The notes under the pieces were generated by a model. The model searched no databases and was not told where the DNA came from. It was given only the letters and a program-made list of their open reading frames with translations. A stretch of DNA of 64,000 nucleotides from Entonaema liquescens (Eukaryota; Ascomycota; Sordariomycetes; Xylariales; Xylariaceae). The first letter of the stretch is position 1, and each line of letters opens with the position of its first letter. The DNA lies in assembly GCA_902805475.1 (NCBI GenBank), contig CADCSX010000013.1, positions 1 to 64,000 on the forward strand, written 5' to 3'. Shown here one piece after another: positions 44,801-64,000 of this stretch. Position numbers and translations under genes: made by a program.

Positions 44801-45488
44801 TGTAGTAGACTTAGGTAGATCTAAAGGTTTACAATTTAGACCACTTTCAAAAATAGCTTTTTATATTTTTGTAGCTAACTTCTTAGTATTAATGCAGTTA
44901 GGAGCCAAACACGTTGAATCACCATTTATAGAATTTGGACAAATAAGCACAGTTCTGTATTTTGCCTACTTTGTATTAATTGTTCCTGTATTAAGTATCA
45001 TAGAAAATACTTTAATTGATATAAATACTTTTCAAATAAGTATAATTAGACCTTCTTTAGCTAAAGTACCTAAAGGTAAAAGATATTTTCACGCAACTAA
45101 ATCTCTTTCAACTTACGAAGGTATTGATCCCCAAGCGTTATGCGACGCTTGTATTAATAGTTATATAGCTAGCAAAAACTTCTATTATCAAGCTGTCGTC
45201 GAGTATGCTAATTTAAAACAATTTATATCTCAGTCTGGGCATACCGTGAGTTTTAATTTTAATATGGATAACACAGTACCAGAAAGCGCTAAAGCTATGG
45301 CAGCTGAAAAATTTTCAACTGTTGTGCAACATGTAGAAAATGCATCAGAGCAAGAAGAAAATGCTAAAGCTTATTTACGTGCTTTACATAAAGTAGATAC
45401 AACTAATTTACAGAGAACTAAAATAACTCCATCTATTACAGAGATGCATGTAGTTAAATCTACATGACAATTCTTTAATGGGAAGTAG
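23859..45488 (+). CDS. cob: Cytochrome b (nine exons), with long C-terminal extension
   Basis: Haem-carrying core of complex III. Inferred exons: 23859-24013, 25278-25323, 28308-28499, 29775-29810, 39809-39816, 40145-40197, 41437-41452, 42513-42829, 44704-45488. Their sum is 1608 bases, an open frame of 535 aa. Nearly all introns follow T and end in G. Landmarks: [86 protein letters not shown]. Cytochrome b normally ends soon after IENTL (residue 378). Here 157 unrelated residues follow (starting [11 protein letters not shown], ending WQFFNGK). Two older 3' ends lie downstream. Exon 5 is only 8 bases. Confidence 0.93.
24014..25277 (+). other. Group I intron 1 of cob
   Basis: Splits Met of TLAM/HYSP. 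Core precedes the ORF: AAATTGCTGGAAC near 24047, CAATCAGCAGGAAAGC near 24074, CTTCAGAGACTAAAGG near 24111 and GATATAGTCCACC near 24168. Confidence 0.85.
24331..25254 (+). CDS. LAGLIDADG homing endonuclease, 307 aa
   Basis: ATG 24331 to TAA 25252, free-standing and downstream of the ribozyme core. Motif 1 is [12 protein letters not shown] (about residue 14), with Gly replaced by Ser. Motif 2 is [12 protein letters not shown] (about residue 176), with Asp replaced by Thr-Gly. The frame is intact with seven or more TGA Trp codons, so selection for some function (splicing or weak cleavage) seems likely. Confidence 0.82.
25640..26848 (+). pseudogene. LAGLIDADG endonuclease copy 1, frameshifted
   Basis: Motif 1 ([10 protein letters not shown]) at about 25680 is followed at once by a one-base loss in a T-run near 25709. 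From there the frame is open to TAG 26846. Motif 2 is [12 protein letters not shown] at about 26093. The C-terminus carries a NUMOD1/IENR1-like module ([19 protein letters not shown] ... [11 protein letters not shown]). It is paralogous to the intact gene directly downstream. Confidence 0.78.
26878..28251 (+). CDS. LAGLIDADG endonuclease copy 2, 457 aa, with NUMOD1-like tail
   Basis: Intact from ATG 26878 (a second ATG lies at 26884) to TAA 28249. Motifs: [12 protein letters not shown] (about residue 61) and [12 protein letters not shown] (about residue 212). A C-terminal DNA-binding module ([11 protein letters not shown] ... [10 protein letters not shown]) matches that of copy 1. The length is unusual because of this extra module. 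Probably the active homing enzyme of the intron, copy 1 being its decayed paralogue. Confidence 0.85.
28500..29420 (+). CDS. GIY-YIG endonuclease fused to cob exon 3
   Basis: Continues the cob frame for 306 codons. GIY-YIG motif: [20 protein letters not shown] at about 95 residues in; then [24 protein letters not shown] with the conserved Glu/Asn region. NUMOD3-like repeats ([30 protein letters not shown]) and an IENR1-type end follow. The frame is intact, so it is probably active. Confidence 0.87.
28500..29774 (+). other. Group I intron 3 of cob
   Basis: Between TAFLG and YVLPFGQ. Core at about 29530-29695 (GAAAACGATCAAAAG, GATCGTCGGTTATC, GACTGGGTCACTAATGGG, ATGCTTAATGCACAGTCG). Confidence 0.85.
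29811..30656 (+). CDS. LAGLIDADG endonuclease/maturase fused to cob exon 4
   Basis: Extends the cob frame to TAA 30654. Motif 1 is [12 protein letters not shown]; motif 2 is [12 protein letters not shown] (Asp replaced by Ile). A clear but ruined copy of the same gene lies at about 46508-47080. Its end overlaps the next ORF by 56 bases. Confidence 0.85.
30601..31455 (+). CDS. LAGLIDADG_2 protein, 284 aa
   Basis: ATG 30601 to TAA 31453, overlapping the preceding gene. Family landmarks: [55 protein letters not shown]. Both catalytic Asp positions are Asn (LLGN, MDNG), so cleavage is unlikely. A GC cluster at about 30895-30940 adds an in-frame insert ([12 protein letters not shown]). Two TGA Trp codons near the middle. 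Confidence 0.8.
31530..31860 (+). other. Ribozyme segment copy A in cob intron 4
   Basis: Contains TAGAGTAAACTATCACAACA, GACTGGTTCATCAGTGGG and TTCATGTACAGTCGGATTC, then a 3' region resembling 39690-39808 (AGTATAATATACAGGGTTTAC; GGTAAATTAAAGAATTGG). It is the most diverged of three copies and precedes module 1. Confidence 0.8.
32081..33454 (-). CDS. Class III PLP-dependent aminotransferase
   Basis: 457 aa, one exon, intact. Class III (omega-amino acid/BioA-like) transaminases move an amino group to a keto acid using pyridoxal phosphate. Visible elements: [12 protein letters not shown] (107-118), [14 protein letters not shown] (144-157), [12 protein letters not shown] (252-263, Asp253 binds the PLP ring nitrogen), [14 protein letters not shown] (280-293, Lys282 forms the Schiff base) and HGLTYQAMP (313-321). 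The substrate cannot be told from sequence. All Trp codons are TGG and no TGA occurs in frame, so either genetic code would translate it. No targeting peptide is evident. A TATA box (33622-33629) lies 168 bases upstream. An intact nuclear-type gene within a mitochondrial intron implies recent arrival or retained function. Confidence 0.9.
   Translation of the reverse strand: MASSPVESPNDYSFHRHLLKKYPTIASGKGNYLSTDDGNEVFDASSGAAVSCLGHGNERVTKAIIRQLETGTPYLASSFWANDVVEHLCKELIQGTGGKMSRVFLTGSGSEAIEAALKLSRQYFLEKEGDKAASRVNFIAREGSYHGNTLGALSVSGHVARKKPYEPILMKNIHYVSSCYPYRQQEDQSTAAFVETKAAELEEKIIQLGPSTVIAFIAEPIVGAALGCVPCVQGYLKAMQEVCRRHGILFILDEIMCGMGRTGSLHVWQAEDVVPDIQTNAKALGAGYQPIGAMMVSHEIVKRMMEGSGQFVHGLTYQAMPIQAAAALEVQQIIREDNLLENVSKQGALLGELLKVYLGNHPNVGDIRGRGLFWAIEFVKDKISKDPLESNVAHEISGLILSPPFNMTVYPGTGTVDGVRGDHIILAPPYTVEKKDVERIVVTVLAAVHLFFSKMSD
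33622..33629 (-). promoter_or_regulatory. TATA box of the aminotransferase gene
   Basis: TATATAAG on the minus strand, 168 bases before ATG, in sequence alignable with the GNAT upstream region (36904-36912, TATATAAAG). It suggests a Pol II promoter, which would be silent in mitochondria. Confidence 0.55.
33787..33954. repeat. 21-bp minisatellite, eight units
   Basis: Eight consecutive 21-base units of the form ACATGACTnTATGATCAGyCC, with starts at 33787, 33808, 33829, 33850, 33871, 33892, 33913 and 33934; the first units are more diverged. It lies between the divergent aminotransferase and ORF196 genes. The 21-bp period is two helical turns. Confidence 0.88.
34125..34134. promoter_or_regulatory. 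Palindromic TGACGTGTCA site (bZIP-like)
   Basis: TGACGTGTCA between the divergent genes of module 1. A counterpart, TGACGCGTCA (37196-37205), lies at the matching place in module 2. Such sites are typical bZIP targets; their role here is inferred. Confidence 0.4.
34942..34950 (+). promoter_or_regulatory. TATA box of ORF196
   Basis: CTATAAAAG, about 130 bases before the ORF196 ATG. Module 2 has GCTATATAAG at 38491-38500, about 137 bases before the ORF248 ATG, in similar surrounding sequence. Confidence 0.5.
35078..35715 (+). CDS. ORF196: nuclear-type unknown gene with a spliceosomal-type intron
   Basis: Not recognised. Exons 35078-35330 and 35378-35715 join to 196 aa. The 47-base intron has 5' GTAAGT, a branch-like TTTACTGAC and 3' TTATTAG, the fungal nuclear pattern. 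Unspliced, the frame stops inside the intron. The N-terminal half is Ser/Pro-rich and disordered; a basic stretch ([19 protein letters not shown]) follows the splice point. The C-terminus ([13 protein letters not shown] ... [15 protein letters not shown]) resembles that of ORF248, and the intron position and phase match. ATG 35078 was chosen as first in frame. Stop TAG lies 18 bases before ribozyme copy B. Confidence 0.65.
35733..35900 (+). other. Ribozyme segment copy B (truncated)
   Basis: GAGGTAATATTTACTT, GTGAAAACGGTCAAATATAT, TCGGTAGAGTAAACCATCGC, ACAGACTGGTTCACTGG match copy C at 39487-39640 closely. It breaks off at GTCGGTGCTTCAAAAG where copy C continues to ATGTACAGTCG, so it cannot form a full core. 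Confidence 0.85.
36042..36818 (-). CDS. GNAT-family N-acetyltransferase (RimJ/RimL-like)
   Basis: 258 aa from the first ATG; the likely start is Met20 (codon at 36759-36761), giving 239 aa. GNAT enzymes transfer acetyl from acetyl-CoA to an amine or protein N-terminus; the substrate is unknown. Features: [49 protein letters not shown] (acetyl-CoA loop) and [14 protein letters not shown]. It is intact and uses TGG for Trp. It resembles the GNAT part of the atp9 fusion most clearly in [10 protein letters not shown]...KAFMxFW...LPR. A TATA box (36904-36912) and an upstream region shared with the aminotransferase gene point to nuclear origin. Confidence 0.9.
   Translation of the reverse strand: MIPIKLYHLLNTFSFLLITMSTTTSTEYSSVETTMPLLEVDKWSTPIITSRLILRPFLLKDLEGYHALYSEPEASALAVVGGSPPTYDLRFNLQTLTTKLRPWDNPRLSYGIFMKIPEDKEGKLIGECDLLLNVNWPLLSYKLRKEFWGQGYGTEAVKAFMQFWWSLPRHVARFNVRSGTVVTPTKPAYTYGSGAPTQKAKELVLASIERGNKASKNLLQKVGFEHVEAMDEKELMYFRMIIPGESPEFYRQLYFKTD
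37265..38340. repeat. GC clusters within the nuclear-like insert
   Basis: Poly-C/GCAAGAAAAATTTTTCTTGC at about 37265-37300, an inverted-repeat cluster at 37930-38020 (CTACCCGGCGTAGCCCCC ... GGGGGGCGTAGCCGGGTA), CCCCGCAAGCTTTAGCTTCG at 38100-38135, and CCCTTTTCCC/GGGAAAAGGG arms at 38280-38335. The third is the same family as clusters near nad3, atp9 and cox1, so mitochondrial repeats have reached the insert. Confidence 0.7.
38637..39478 (+). CDS. ORF248: nuclear-type unknown gene with two spliceosomal-type introns
   Basis: Not recognised. Exons 38637-38910, 38959-39072 and 39120-39478 join to 248 aa. Intron 1 (48 bases): GTAAGT ... TTACTAATACG ... CTATTAG. Intron 2 (47 bases): GTAAAT ... TTATTACTAG, at the same place and phase as the ORF196 intron. 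A GC cluster lies near 39015-39045 (GGGCGCCTTACGGCGCCC), read as SGRLTAPGT. The C-terminus ([34 protein letters not shown]) aligns with ORF196, so the two are paralogues. The stop lies 9 bases before ribozyme copy C. Trp is TGG. Confidence 0.65.
39487..39808 (+). other. Ribozyme segment copy C, the likely splicing copy
   Basis: Complete run from GAGGTAATATTTACTTG through GTGAAAACGGTCAAATATAT, GACCGTCGGTAGAGTAAAC, GACTGGTTCACTGGTGGG and TTCATGTACAGTCG to the 3' splice G before exon 5. Confidence 0.8.
39817..40144 (+). other. ORF-less group I intron 5 of cob
   Basis: 328 bases between the 8-base exon GCTACAGT and TITNLISAI. Core: AATTGCTGGAAAC, CAATCAGCAGGGAAAT, CTTCAGAGACTATACG and GATATAGTCCAAACC. 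No ORF. Confidence 0.85.
40198..41126 (+). CDS. LAGLIDADG protein fused to cob exon 6
   Basis: Reads on from IVEF to TAA 41124. Motif 1 is [12 protein letters not shown]; motif 2 is [12 protein letters not shown] (Asp lost). It belongs to the same subfamily as the intron 4 ORF (ITxxLPLLxxx[12 protein letters not shown]). A decayed copy lies at about 47230-47660. The frame is intact, possibly a maturase. Confidence 0.85.
40198..41436 (+). other. Group I intron 6 of cob
   Basis: Interrupts the Phe codon of VEF/IWGGF and ends in G at 41436. Core after the ORF: AAATGGGGAAAATTAC near 41198, GCGTTCAACGACTAACG near 41294 and AAGATATAGTCTAAATAC near 41370. Confidence 0.8.
41453..42404 (+). CDS. I-AniI-type LAGLIDADG endonuclease/maturase
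   Basis: Fused to cob exon 7 and ending at TAA 42402. It closely matches I-AniI, the cob intron enzyme of Aspergillus nidulans that both cleaves DNA and helps splice its intron. Shared blocks: [87 protein letters not shown]. In motif 1 the catalytic Asp of I-AniI (EGDGYF) is Glu here (EGEGYF), which may reduce cleavage while leaving splicing help intact. The N-terminal part overlaps the ribozyme. Confidence 0.92.
41453..42512 (+). other. Group I intron 7 of cob
   Basis: Splits Phe of WGGF/SVNN after a 16-base exon. The core is partly inside the ORF: ACAACCAGCAGGGG near 41583 and CCTCTCAGAGACTAAACG near 41623, closing with GATATAGTCCGATCA near 42430. Confidence 0.88.
43075..43995 (+). CDS. 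Chimeric ORF: LAGLIDADG_2 start joined to GIY-YIG endonuclease
   Basis: 306 aa in one frame. Residues 1-46 are the start of a LAGLIDADG_2 enzyme ([29 protein letters not shown]). The sequence then switches to a hydrophobic stretch and a GIY-YIG nuclease ([40 protein letters not shown]) with a NUMOD/IENR1 tail. The rest of the LAGLIDADG_2 gene follows at 44086. I read this as a GIY-YIG element inserted right after the first LAGLIDADG motif. If it splices out, the host gene is restored (a twintron); I cannot see a full inner ribozyme. Confidence 0.75.
44086..44644 (+). pseudogene. C-terminal part of the split LAGLIDADG_2 gene
   Basis: Begins near [19 protein letters not shown] and includes [50 protein letters not shown] (second acidic motif intact) and [19 protein letters not shown], ending at TAA 44642. 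It has no start of its own and lies in a different frame from the front part. Intact except for the insertion. Confidence 0.75.
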
Positions 45489-45687
45489 TTGTATGAACAT
45501 ACGTTGCAAAATACTCACTTGTTCATTCTAACTTTTTTTACTTTGTATGAGAAGATACGGAAAGAGCATATAAATCAAAACTATAAAATTATCTTTTACT
45601 TTCATAAGTGGAATATAAATACATGATTTATTATGGATGAGTGATACTTTATATAAATATATATACGGTATAAATTAAAATAAATTT
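45489..45687. other. Spacer between cob and its displaced 3' end
   Basis: AT-rich, no gene seen. Confidence 0.5.
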
Positions 45688-45948
45688 ATGGATCTTTTAC
45701 CTATAACTGATTTAGGTAGATCTAAAGGTTTACAATTTAGACCTTTAAATAAAATAGCTTTCTATATTTTTGTAGCTAATTTCTTAGTATTAATGCAATT
45801 AGGTGCTAAACACGTTGAATCACCATTTATAGAATTTGGACAAATAAGTACAGTTCTATATTTTTCACATTTTGTTTTAATAGTTCCTGTATTAAGTATC
45901 ATAGAAAATACTTTAATAGTTTTATCTCTTTCGGATAAATCTTTATAG
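45688..45948 (+). pseudogene. Displaced cob 3' end, copy 2
   Basis: 86 codons matching cob from LLPxxDLGRSKG to SIIENTL with few changes, then [10 protein letters not shown] and a stop, which is closer to a normal cytochrome b ending than the live gene. It lacks the start and haem regions. It probably represents the older end displaced by the present exon 9 with its 157-residue tail. Confidence 0.88.
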
Positions 45949-46016
45949 TCTAATACAAATTTAGAGTCTAAAGTTGTAAAACTAATTTGAACTTTTTTAT
46001 TAATTTATTAATATTA

Positions 46017-46169
46017 ATGTTTATGTTTGTTACTTGATTTATTTTCATAGCTTTTACTGAAAGCTCCGATTCTGACGGTTCTGATAATCAAGGGGAGTAT
46101 AACGATGAGGAAGATAACCCTAACCAAGAAAAAATAATTCTAATCCATAGAATAATATCTAGGACTTAA
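46017..46169 (+). CDS. Small ORF: membrane segment plus acidic stretch
   Basis: 50 codons from ATG: MFMFVTWFIFIAFTE, then SSDSDGSDNQGEYNDEEDN. Further acidic sequence (DLDGDKDVEAWNQRKSELE) continues in another frame. It resembles the membrane-plus-acidic-linker plan of other fused tails here and may be the tail that once followed cob copy 2. Function unknown. Confidence 0.35.
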
Positions 46170-46380
46170 TAACTGATTTAGATGGCGATAAGGATGTGGA
46201 AGCATGAAACCAACGTAAGTCAGAATTAGAATAATTATCTAGAATAAGTAATAATAAATAATATATTTTTCAGATAAATATACATAGCATTTTCTCGGCT
46301 AATAAATACCGCCGTGTTTTCTTACTTGACAAGAGTCAAGTGAAGAAAACTTTTAAAAATTAATTTAATAAATTAATAAA

Positions 46381-46449
46381 TATTATGATGTAGTAGGTCT
46401 ACACTTTGATTGCAGATCTTAAGCTTGAGGTTCGATTCCTCCATAATCT
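46381..46449 (+). tRNA. tRNA-Cys-like copy 1 (GCA)
   Basis: Nearly identical to the copy at 48971. The acceptor pair is weakened (TATTATG/CATAATC, first pair mismatched). D stem GTAG/CTAC, anticodon loop TTGCAGA, T arm GAGG/CCTC. Possibly a decaying duplicate. Confidence 0.55.
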
Positions 46450-46499
46450 TGTTTAATATTCGTATAATTATCCAGAGGTTAATATATTGCAAATAAAAC

Positions 46500-47990
46500 A
46501 TTTCATACTTTCGCTCGATTAAATAGTAAACCGGATAAAATTTTATAGCTATGTTTATAAGTTTTATAGATGGAGAAGGATATTCTGATATAGGTGAACA
46601 AAACAATATAAAAAAAAACGAAAGCTCTAGTTAAAAGTACTATTATAATTCGTTTAGCTTTTAATATTAATATTAGAGATTTAACCTTATTAGAATAATT
46701 TTTAAAAACTTTAGGTATTGGTTAAATAGATACTATATCTGTATCCCCTGCTGGGCCGGGTATTAGGAAGAGAACAAGTAAGAGTTATATTTTCGTCCTC
46801 CTTCTTTACCCCTATTTTCAAAAAGCCAGCCTACGAAGGAGGGGCAGTATCTTTTTAAGATACGGGAGTTTACGGCGGCGGCGGCGGCGGCTTCGCCGCC
46901 GCCGCCGCCGCCGCCGCCGTGGGTATACGGTAAAAAAGATTTATTAACTGTAATATTGCCCCTTATTAAATAATAATGATCTTCAGTTCTTAACTAGTCA
47001 ACGTGTAAAACAATCTGCTATTGTTAATTACATTCTAGAAAATTCTATTACACAATTGAGATTATGTTAAATTTAAAAAATCCATATTTATAGCAAAGTC
47101 TGTCAAAAAATATTACAAAAATTATTAATTTATCTTTAGGTGTGGTTATTTTTTTTTTCAGTTATAGCTGTGCGCGAGTATCTATTACATTAATTTGTTT
47201 CGGGTGGCGAAGTCATCTTACCTACAATAGGAGTTATTCATAACTATGCTATAAAAAAAGGGGTAATAAACTTTAAGATTAGATAAACAATAATATATTA
47301 CAATTCCTTCATCTTTTTTAGTAGGATTGATAGATAGTATGGGTATATTCAAATAAGTAAAACTTCAAAAGGATTTATAACGAAAAAATTAACTATTTCA
47401 CTACGTTTAGAATATATTTCTACTTTAGAATATATTCATTGTTTTAAATTTCCTTGCGCTGAGCGAAGCTCGAGCTAGGTAGCTGCTCTAAGGTAAGATA
47501 AATCTTTATAAAGATTTAAGGCCCTACTTGTAAATTAGTAATAAATAAACAGATCTACAAGAAGTATAGTTTCCATTGCTTGTATATAATAACCTGTTTT
47601 TTAAGTGAAACTATAGTAGATCAATTTAATTTAGCTATGTATAAATTAATAAATGATCTAAATTTGTATAGTCATATTCCTTCTATGCTATTTAAATCCT
47701 ATACCTAATATACTCTAGGGAGTTATAGCTATGTTCAGTGCGCTATTGATTATAAGGTTTCTCCTAATACATATAAGGTAGATCAAATGATTTGTAACCC
47801 AAACCCTTTAATAACTAGCTTTTTATATCTGTGGTTAATTTACGGACATTAATGCAGTTAGGAGCTAAACATGTTTAATCTCCATTTATAGAATTAGGGC
47901 AAATAAGTACAGTTTTATATTTTTCACATTTTATTTTAATAGTTCCTGTATTAAGTATCATAGAAAATACTTTAATAGTTGTTTATTTTT
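46500..47990 (+). pseudogene. Ruined third copy of the cob 3' half with two intron ORFs
   Basis: Three parts in cob order. (1) 46508-47080 matches the intron 4 LAGLIDADG ORF (TCGCTCGATTAAATAGTAAA). (2) About 47230-47660 matches the intron 6 ORF (AATTCCTTCATCTTTTTTAG). (3) 47677-47985 matches exon 9 (ATGCAGTTAGGAGCTAAACA). Many stops and two GC clusters interrupt it. It is the oldest of the three cob 3' ends. Confidence 0.8.
46872..46920. repeat. GGC/GCC triplet hairpin
   Basis: A run of GGC triplets, a TTCG tetraloop and a run of GCC triplets form a long near-perfect hairpin inside the ruined intron ORF copy. Confidence 0.85.
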
Positions 47991-48100
47991 ATACTAAACG
48001 TAAAACCGCGAATCTAGGTAGTAACTAGACTAGAAAAAGAACAGATACTTATATTGTTATCACTCGTAACTGTTGCAATTATTGTTCAACATAATGTTAA

Positions 48101-48319
48101 CTCTGAAATTTTGTATACGAAACTATTCTAGCTGTATTTCTTTCGTTAACTGCTACAAGTTTAGCAAAAAATGAGGCTATAAAGTGAATTCCTTCACGAA
48201 CGTTAAATGGAGATGGAGCAGTAGTTAGTACTGCTTTGGAAGCTAGAGAACTTATAAGAGAAATCCTTAATCATTTAAGGGATATAAGTAATTTAATTGA
48301 AATATTAAATGATCAATAA
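48101..48319 (+). CDS. ORF fragment after cob copy 3
   Basis: 72 open codons without ATG, one TGA Trp: LAVFLSLTATSLAKNEAIKW, then ALEARELIREILNHLRDISN and a stop. Predicted helical. By position it could be the tail that followed the oldest cob end. Not recognised. Confidence 0.3.
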
Positions 48320-48406
48320 ATAAATTTATCTTCTAATGATGCAGAATAAACCTTTTTTCAAGTACTTCCATTAATTAAACCCGAATTAACTCTAATTATT
48401 CCTGTA

Positions 48407-48545
48407 TCCTCCCCTGCGAAGCAGGCGAAGCACCCCTCCTTCCTCCTCAACTAGTTGAGGAGGCGGAGGGGGAGCTTCGCTCAGGAGGGGGAGGATCAGC
48501 AGGGCGTAGCCCGTGCTGGGTAGCTGCGCCTGCTTCGCAGGGATT
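48407..48545. repeat. Compound GC cluster
   Basis: Several GC elements side by side: CTGCGAAGCAGG, CTCCTCAACTAGTTGAGGAG, GGGGGAGCTTCGCTCAGGAG and CCTGCTTCGCAGG as outer arms. Another cluster lies at about 48830-48930 (repeated CTTCGGTC and CTGC units). The rest of 48320-48970 is AT-rich with no gene. Confidence 0.7.
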
Positions 48546-48970
48546 TAAATATTTTTATTTATAACCTCTTGGAGGAAACGAATTATAAGTTTACCTATAT
48601 AGACTCTATTATGAACAATTATATTAAGGATTTTTAAATTAATTGTAATAATATAGCTCCTATTTTTGAACAATTAGGTATTGGTTTTTAATATCAATTA
48701 TAGTAAAGAGTCTTTGTATTAATTAAATTAAAGTTTTAGTTTTGAATCGTAAGTTAATAAACTAGAAATGTATGACGCCCCTTTTTTAAGATTATCTTTT
48801 TAAGATACGACGACTTTTCGCTGCGAAGCAGCGAAGCCGTCTTTTTGTTTTCTTTTTTGTTTTCAGGAGGGGGCTTCGTCCTTCGGTCCTTCGGTCCTGC
48901 CTTCCTGCCTGCCTGCCGCCGGAGGAGGAGGAGAAATAGGCGCTTAAATTTAAATATTAATATTAATAAA

Positions 48971-49039
48971 GATTATGATGTAGTAGGTCTACGCTTTGAT
49001 TGCAGATCTTAAGCTTGAGGTTCGATCCCTCTATAATCT
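48971..49039 (+). tRNA. trnC: tRNA-Cys (GCA)
   Basis: Acceptor GATTATG/TATAATC, D stem GTAG/CTAC, anticodon loop TTGCAGA with GCA, T arm GAGG TTCGATC CCTC. The anticodon stem pairs poorly (TTTGA/TCTTA), which lowers confidence. The position between cob and cox1 is the usual trnC site in Pezizomycotina. Confidence 0.65.
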
Positions 49040-49177
49040 TGTAGTATGTTTGTATAATATCTAGCTTCTTTTTCTCAATATTTAAATAAATACTATAATA
49101 ATTTAAAGACTTATACTTATTAATTATGAAGAATGCTTATGCCTATGTAAATCGTTCAAGATCTAGATGATAGGCAC

Positions 49178-63049
<13,872 letters not shown>

Positions 63050-63963
63050 TATTAAAAATAGGTTTATCCGTTTTGTTTACAAAGTTTCTCATAATTTACA
63101 TATCTTCAGGATTAGATAGTACAATGCAAAAATCTTTTGAGTTTTCTTCTTTTTACTCTAAATTTAAAGAATATTATCCCGATTTAAAGCAACCTGATAG
63201 TAGATTTTTAGAGTGACTAATAGGATTTTCAGAAGGAGAAGGTTCTTTTATTATAGCTAAAAGAGGTGACTTATCTTTTGTTGTTACTCAATCTAGTTCA
63301 GATATAGATGTATTAAATTACATTAAAGATAATTTAGGTTTTGGTAGAGTGATTAAACAATCTATTAAACAAAATACGCATAGATTTGTTATACAAGATT
63401 TTAAAAATATTTTTTTAATTTGTTTACTATTTAATGGGAACATGGTATTTCCTACAAGGAAAGCGAGATTTTTAACCTTTTTATCTACTTTTAATGAGAG
63501 GTTAATAAGAAAGAATCTTAATACTATAATTCCTTTAGATATTTGTGTAATACCTACTTTAGAAGATGGTTGACTATCAGGTATAAGTGATGGAGAAGGT
63601 TCTTTTACTTGTTCATTACTTTCTAATAGTTCTGCTTTTAGATTTAGATTTATATTAACTCAAAAATGGGAAGCCAATAAATATGCTTTTGAACATATAT
63701 TGAGATTATTAAATAAATATTCAATTGAAGGTTCTGTAGTGGCTCATCACGCAGATAATGTGTGAGAACTTAGGATAAATGGACTAAAAAATTGTAAAGG
63801 TTTATTTATTTATTTTGATAATTATAATCTTATGTCTAAAAAGAAAGATAGTTATTTAAAGTGAAAATCACTTCATAATAGATTAGTCAACCAAGATCAT
63901 TTAAATAATGATACTAGATTAGAATTAATTAATTTAGCTAAACAAATTAATAAAACGATATAA
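63050..63963 (+). CDS. LAGLIDADG homing endonuclease fused to cox1 exon 8
   Basis: Continues the cox1 frame to TAA 63961. Motif 1 is [12 protein letters not shown]; motif 2 is [12 protein letters not shown]. The same subfamily as the nad5 intron 2 enzyme ([11 protein letters not shown] / [14 protein letters not shown]). Intact; several TGA Trp codons. Confidence 0.87.
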
Positions 63964-64000
63964 TTTATATAAATTAGGAAAAAAGGGTAAGATTTAGCAA
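63050..64000 (+). other. Group I intron 8 of cox1 (incomplete in the window)
   Basis: Begins within the Trp codon of QHLF/WFFGH. The window ends soon after the ORF stop, before a core can be seen. Confidence 0.8.

Overview
The window is mitochondrial DNA of a filamentous ascomycete (Pezizomycotina). The gene set and the cob-trnC-cox1 order fit Leotiomycetes best, but I cannot name a species. TGA reads as Trp throughout. The genes are cox2, trnR, nad3, an atp9-derived fusion ORF, nad4L, nad5, cob, trnC and the start of cox1, all on the plus strand. nad4L and nad5 overlap by one base. The DNA is AT-rich and crowded with group I introns and short GC-rich hairpin clusters.

Layout: cox2 (423-10896, 6 exons, 5 introns); an overlapping 272-aa ORF and a displaced copy of the cox2 3' end (10878-11800); trnR and nad3 (13297-13840); an atp9-like sequence fused to membrane segments and a GNAT acetyltransferase domain (14134-15651); nad4L and nad5 (16091-22782), followed by an in-frame tail ORF; cob (23859-45488, 9 exons, 8 introns); a 3.5 kb zone with two decayed copies of the cob 3' end and two trnC copies; cox1 (49178 to beyond the window, 8 exons seen). 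Splicing the exons inferred here gives open frames: cox2 247 aa, nad4L 89, nad5 678, cob 535. Introns carry LAGLIDADG or GIY-YIG homing-endonuclease (HEG) ORFs, mostly fused in frame to the upstream exon. Many are frameshifted, truncated, tandem or nested.

Two things stand out. First, cob intron 4 is about 10 kb and holds about 7.5 kb of DNA that looks nuclear: an intact class III aminotransferase and a GNAT acetyltransferase on the minus strand, each paired with a plus-strand gene that has short GT-AG introns of spliceosomal type and a TATA box. Each of these two modules ends in a copy of the same group I ribozyme segment, so the intron contains three ribozyme copies. Mitochondrial-type GC clusters lie inside the insert, suggesting it has resided in mitochondria. 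A second GNAT domain of similar sequence, using TGA for Trp, is fused to atp9.

Second, cox2, atp9, nad5 and cob all have altered or extended 3' ends. In cox2 and cob the displaced older 3' ends still lie downstream. This suggests repeated 3'-end replacement by mobile elements that bring their own terminal exon plus a passenger reading frame.
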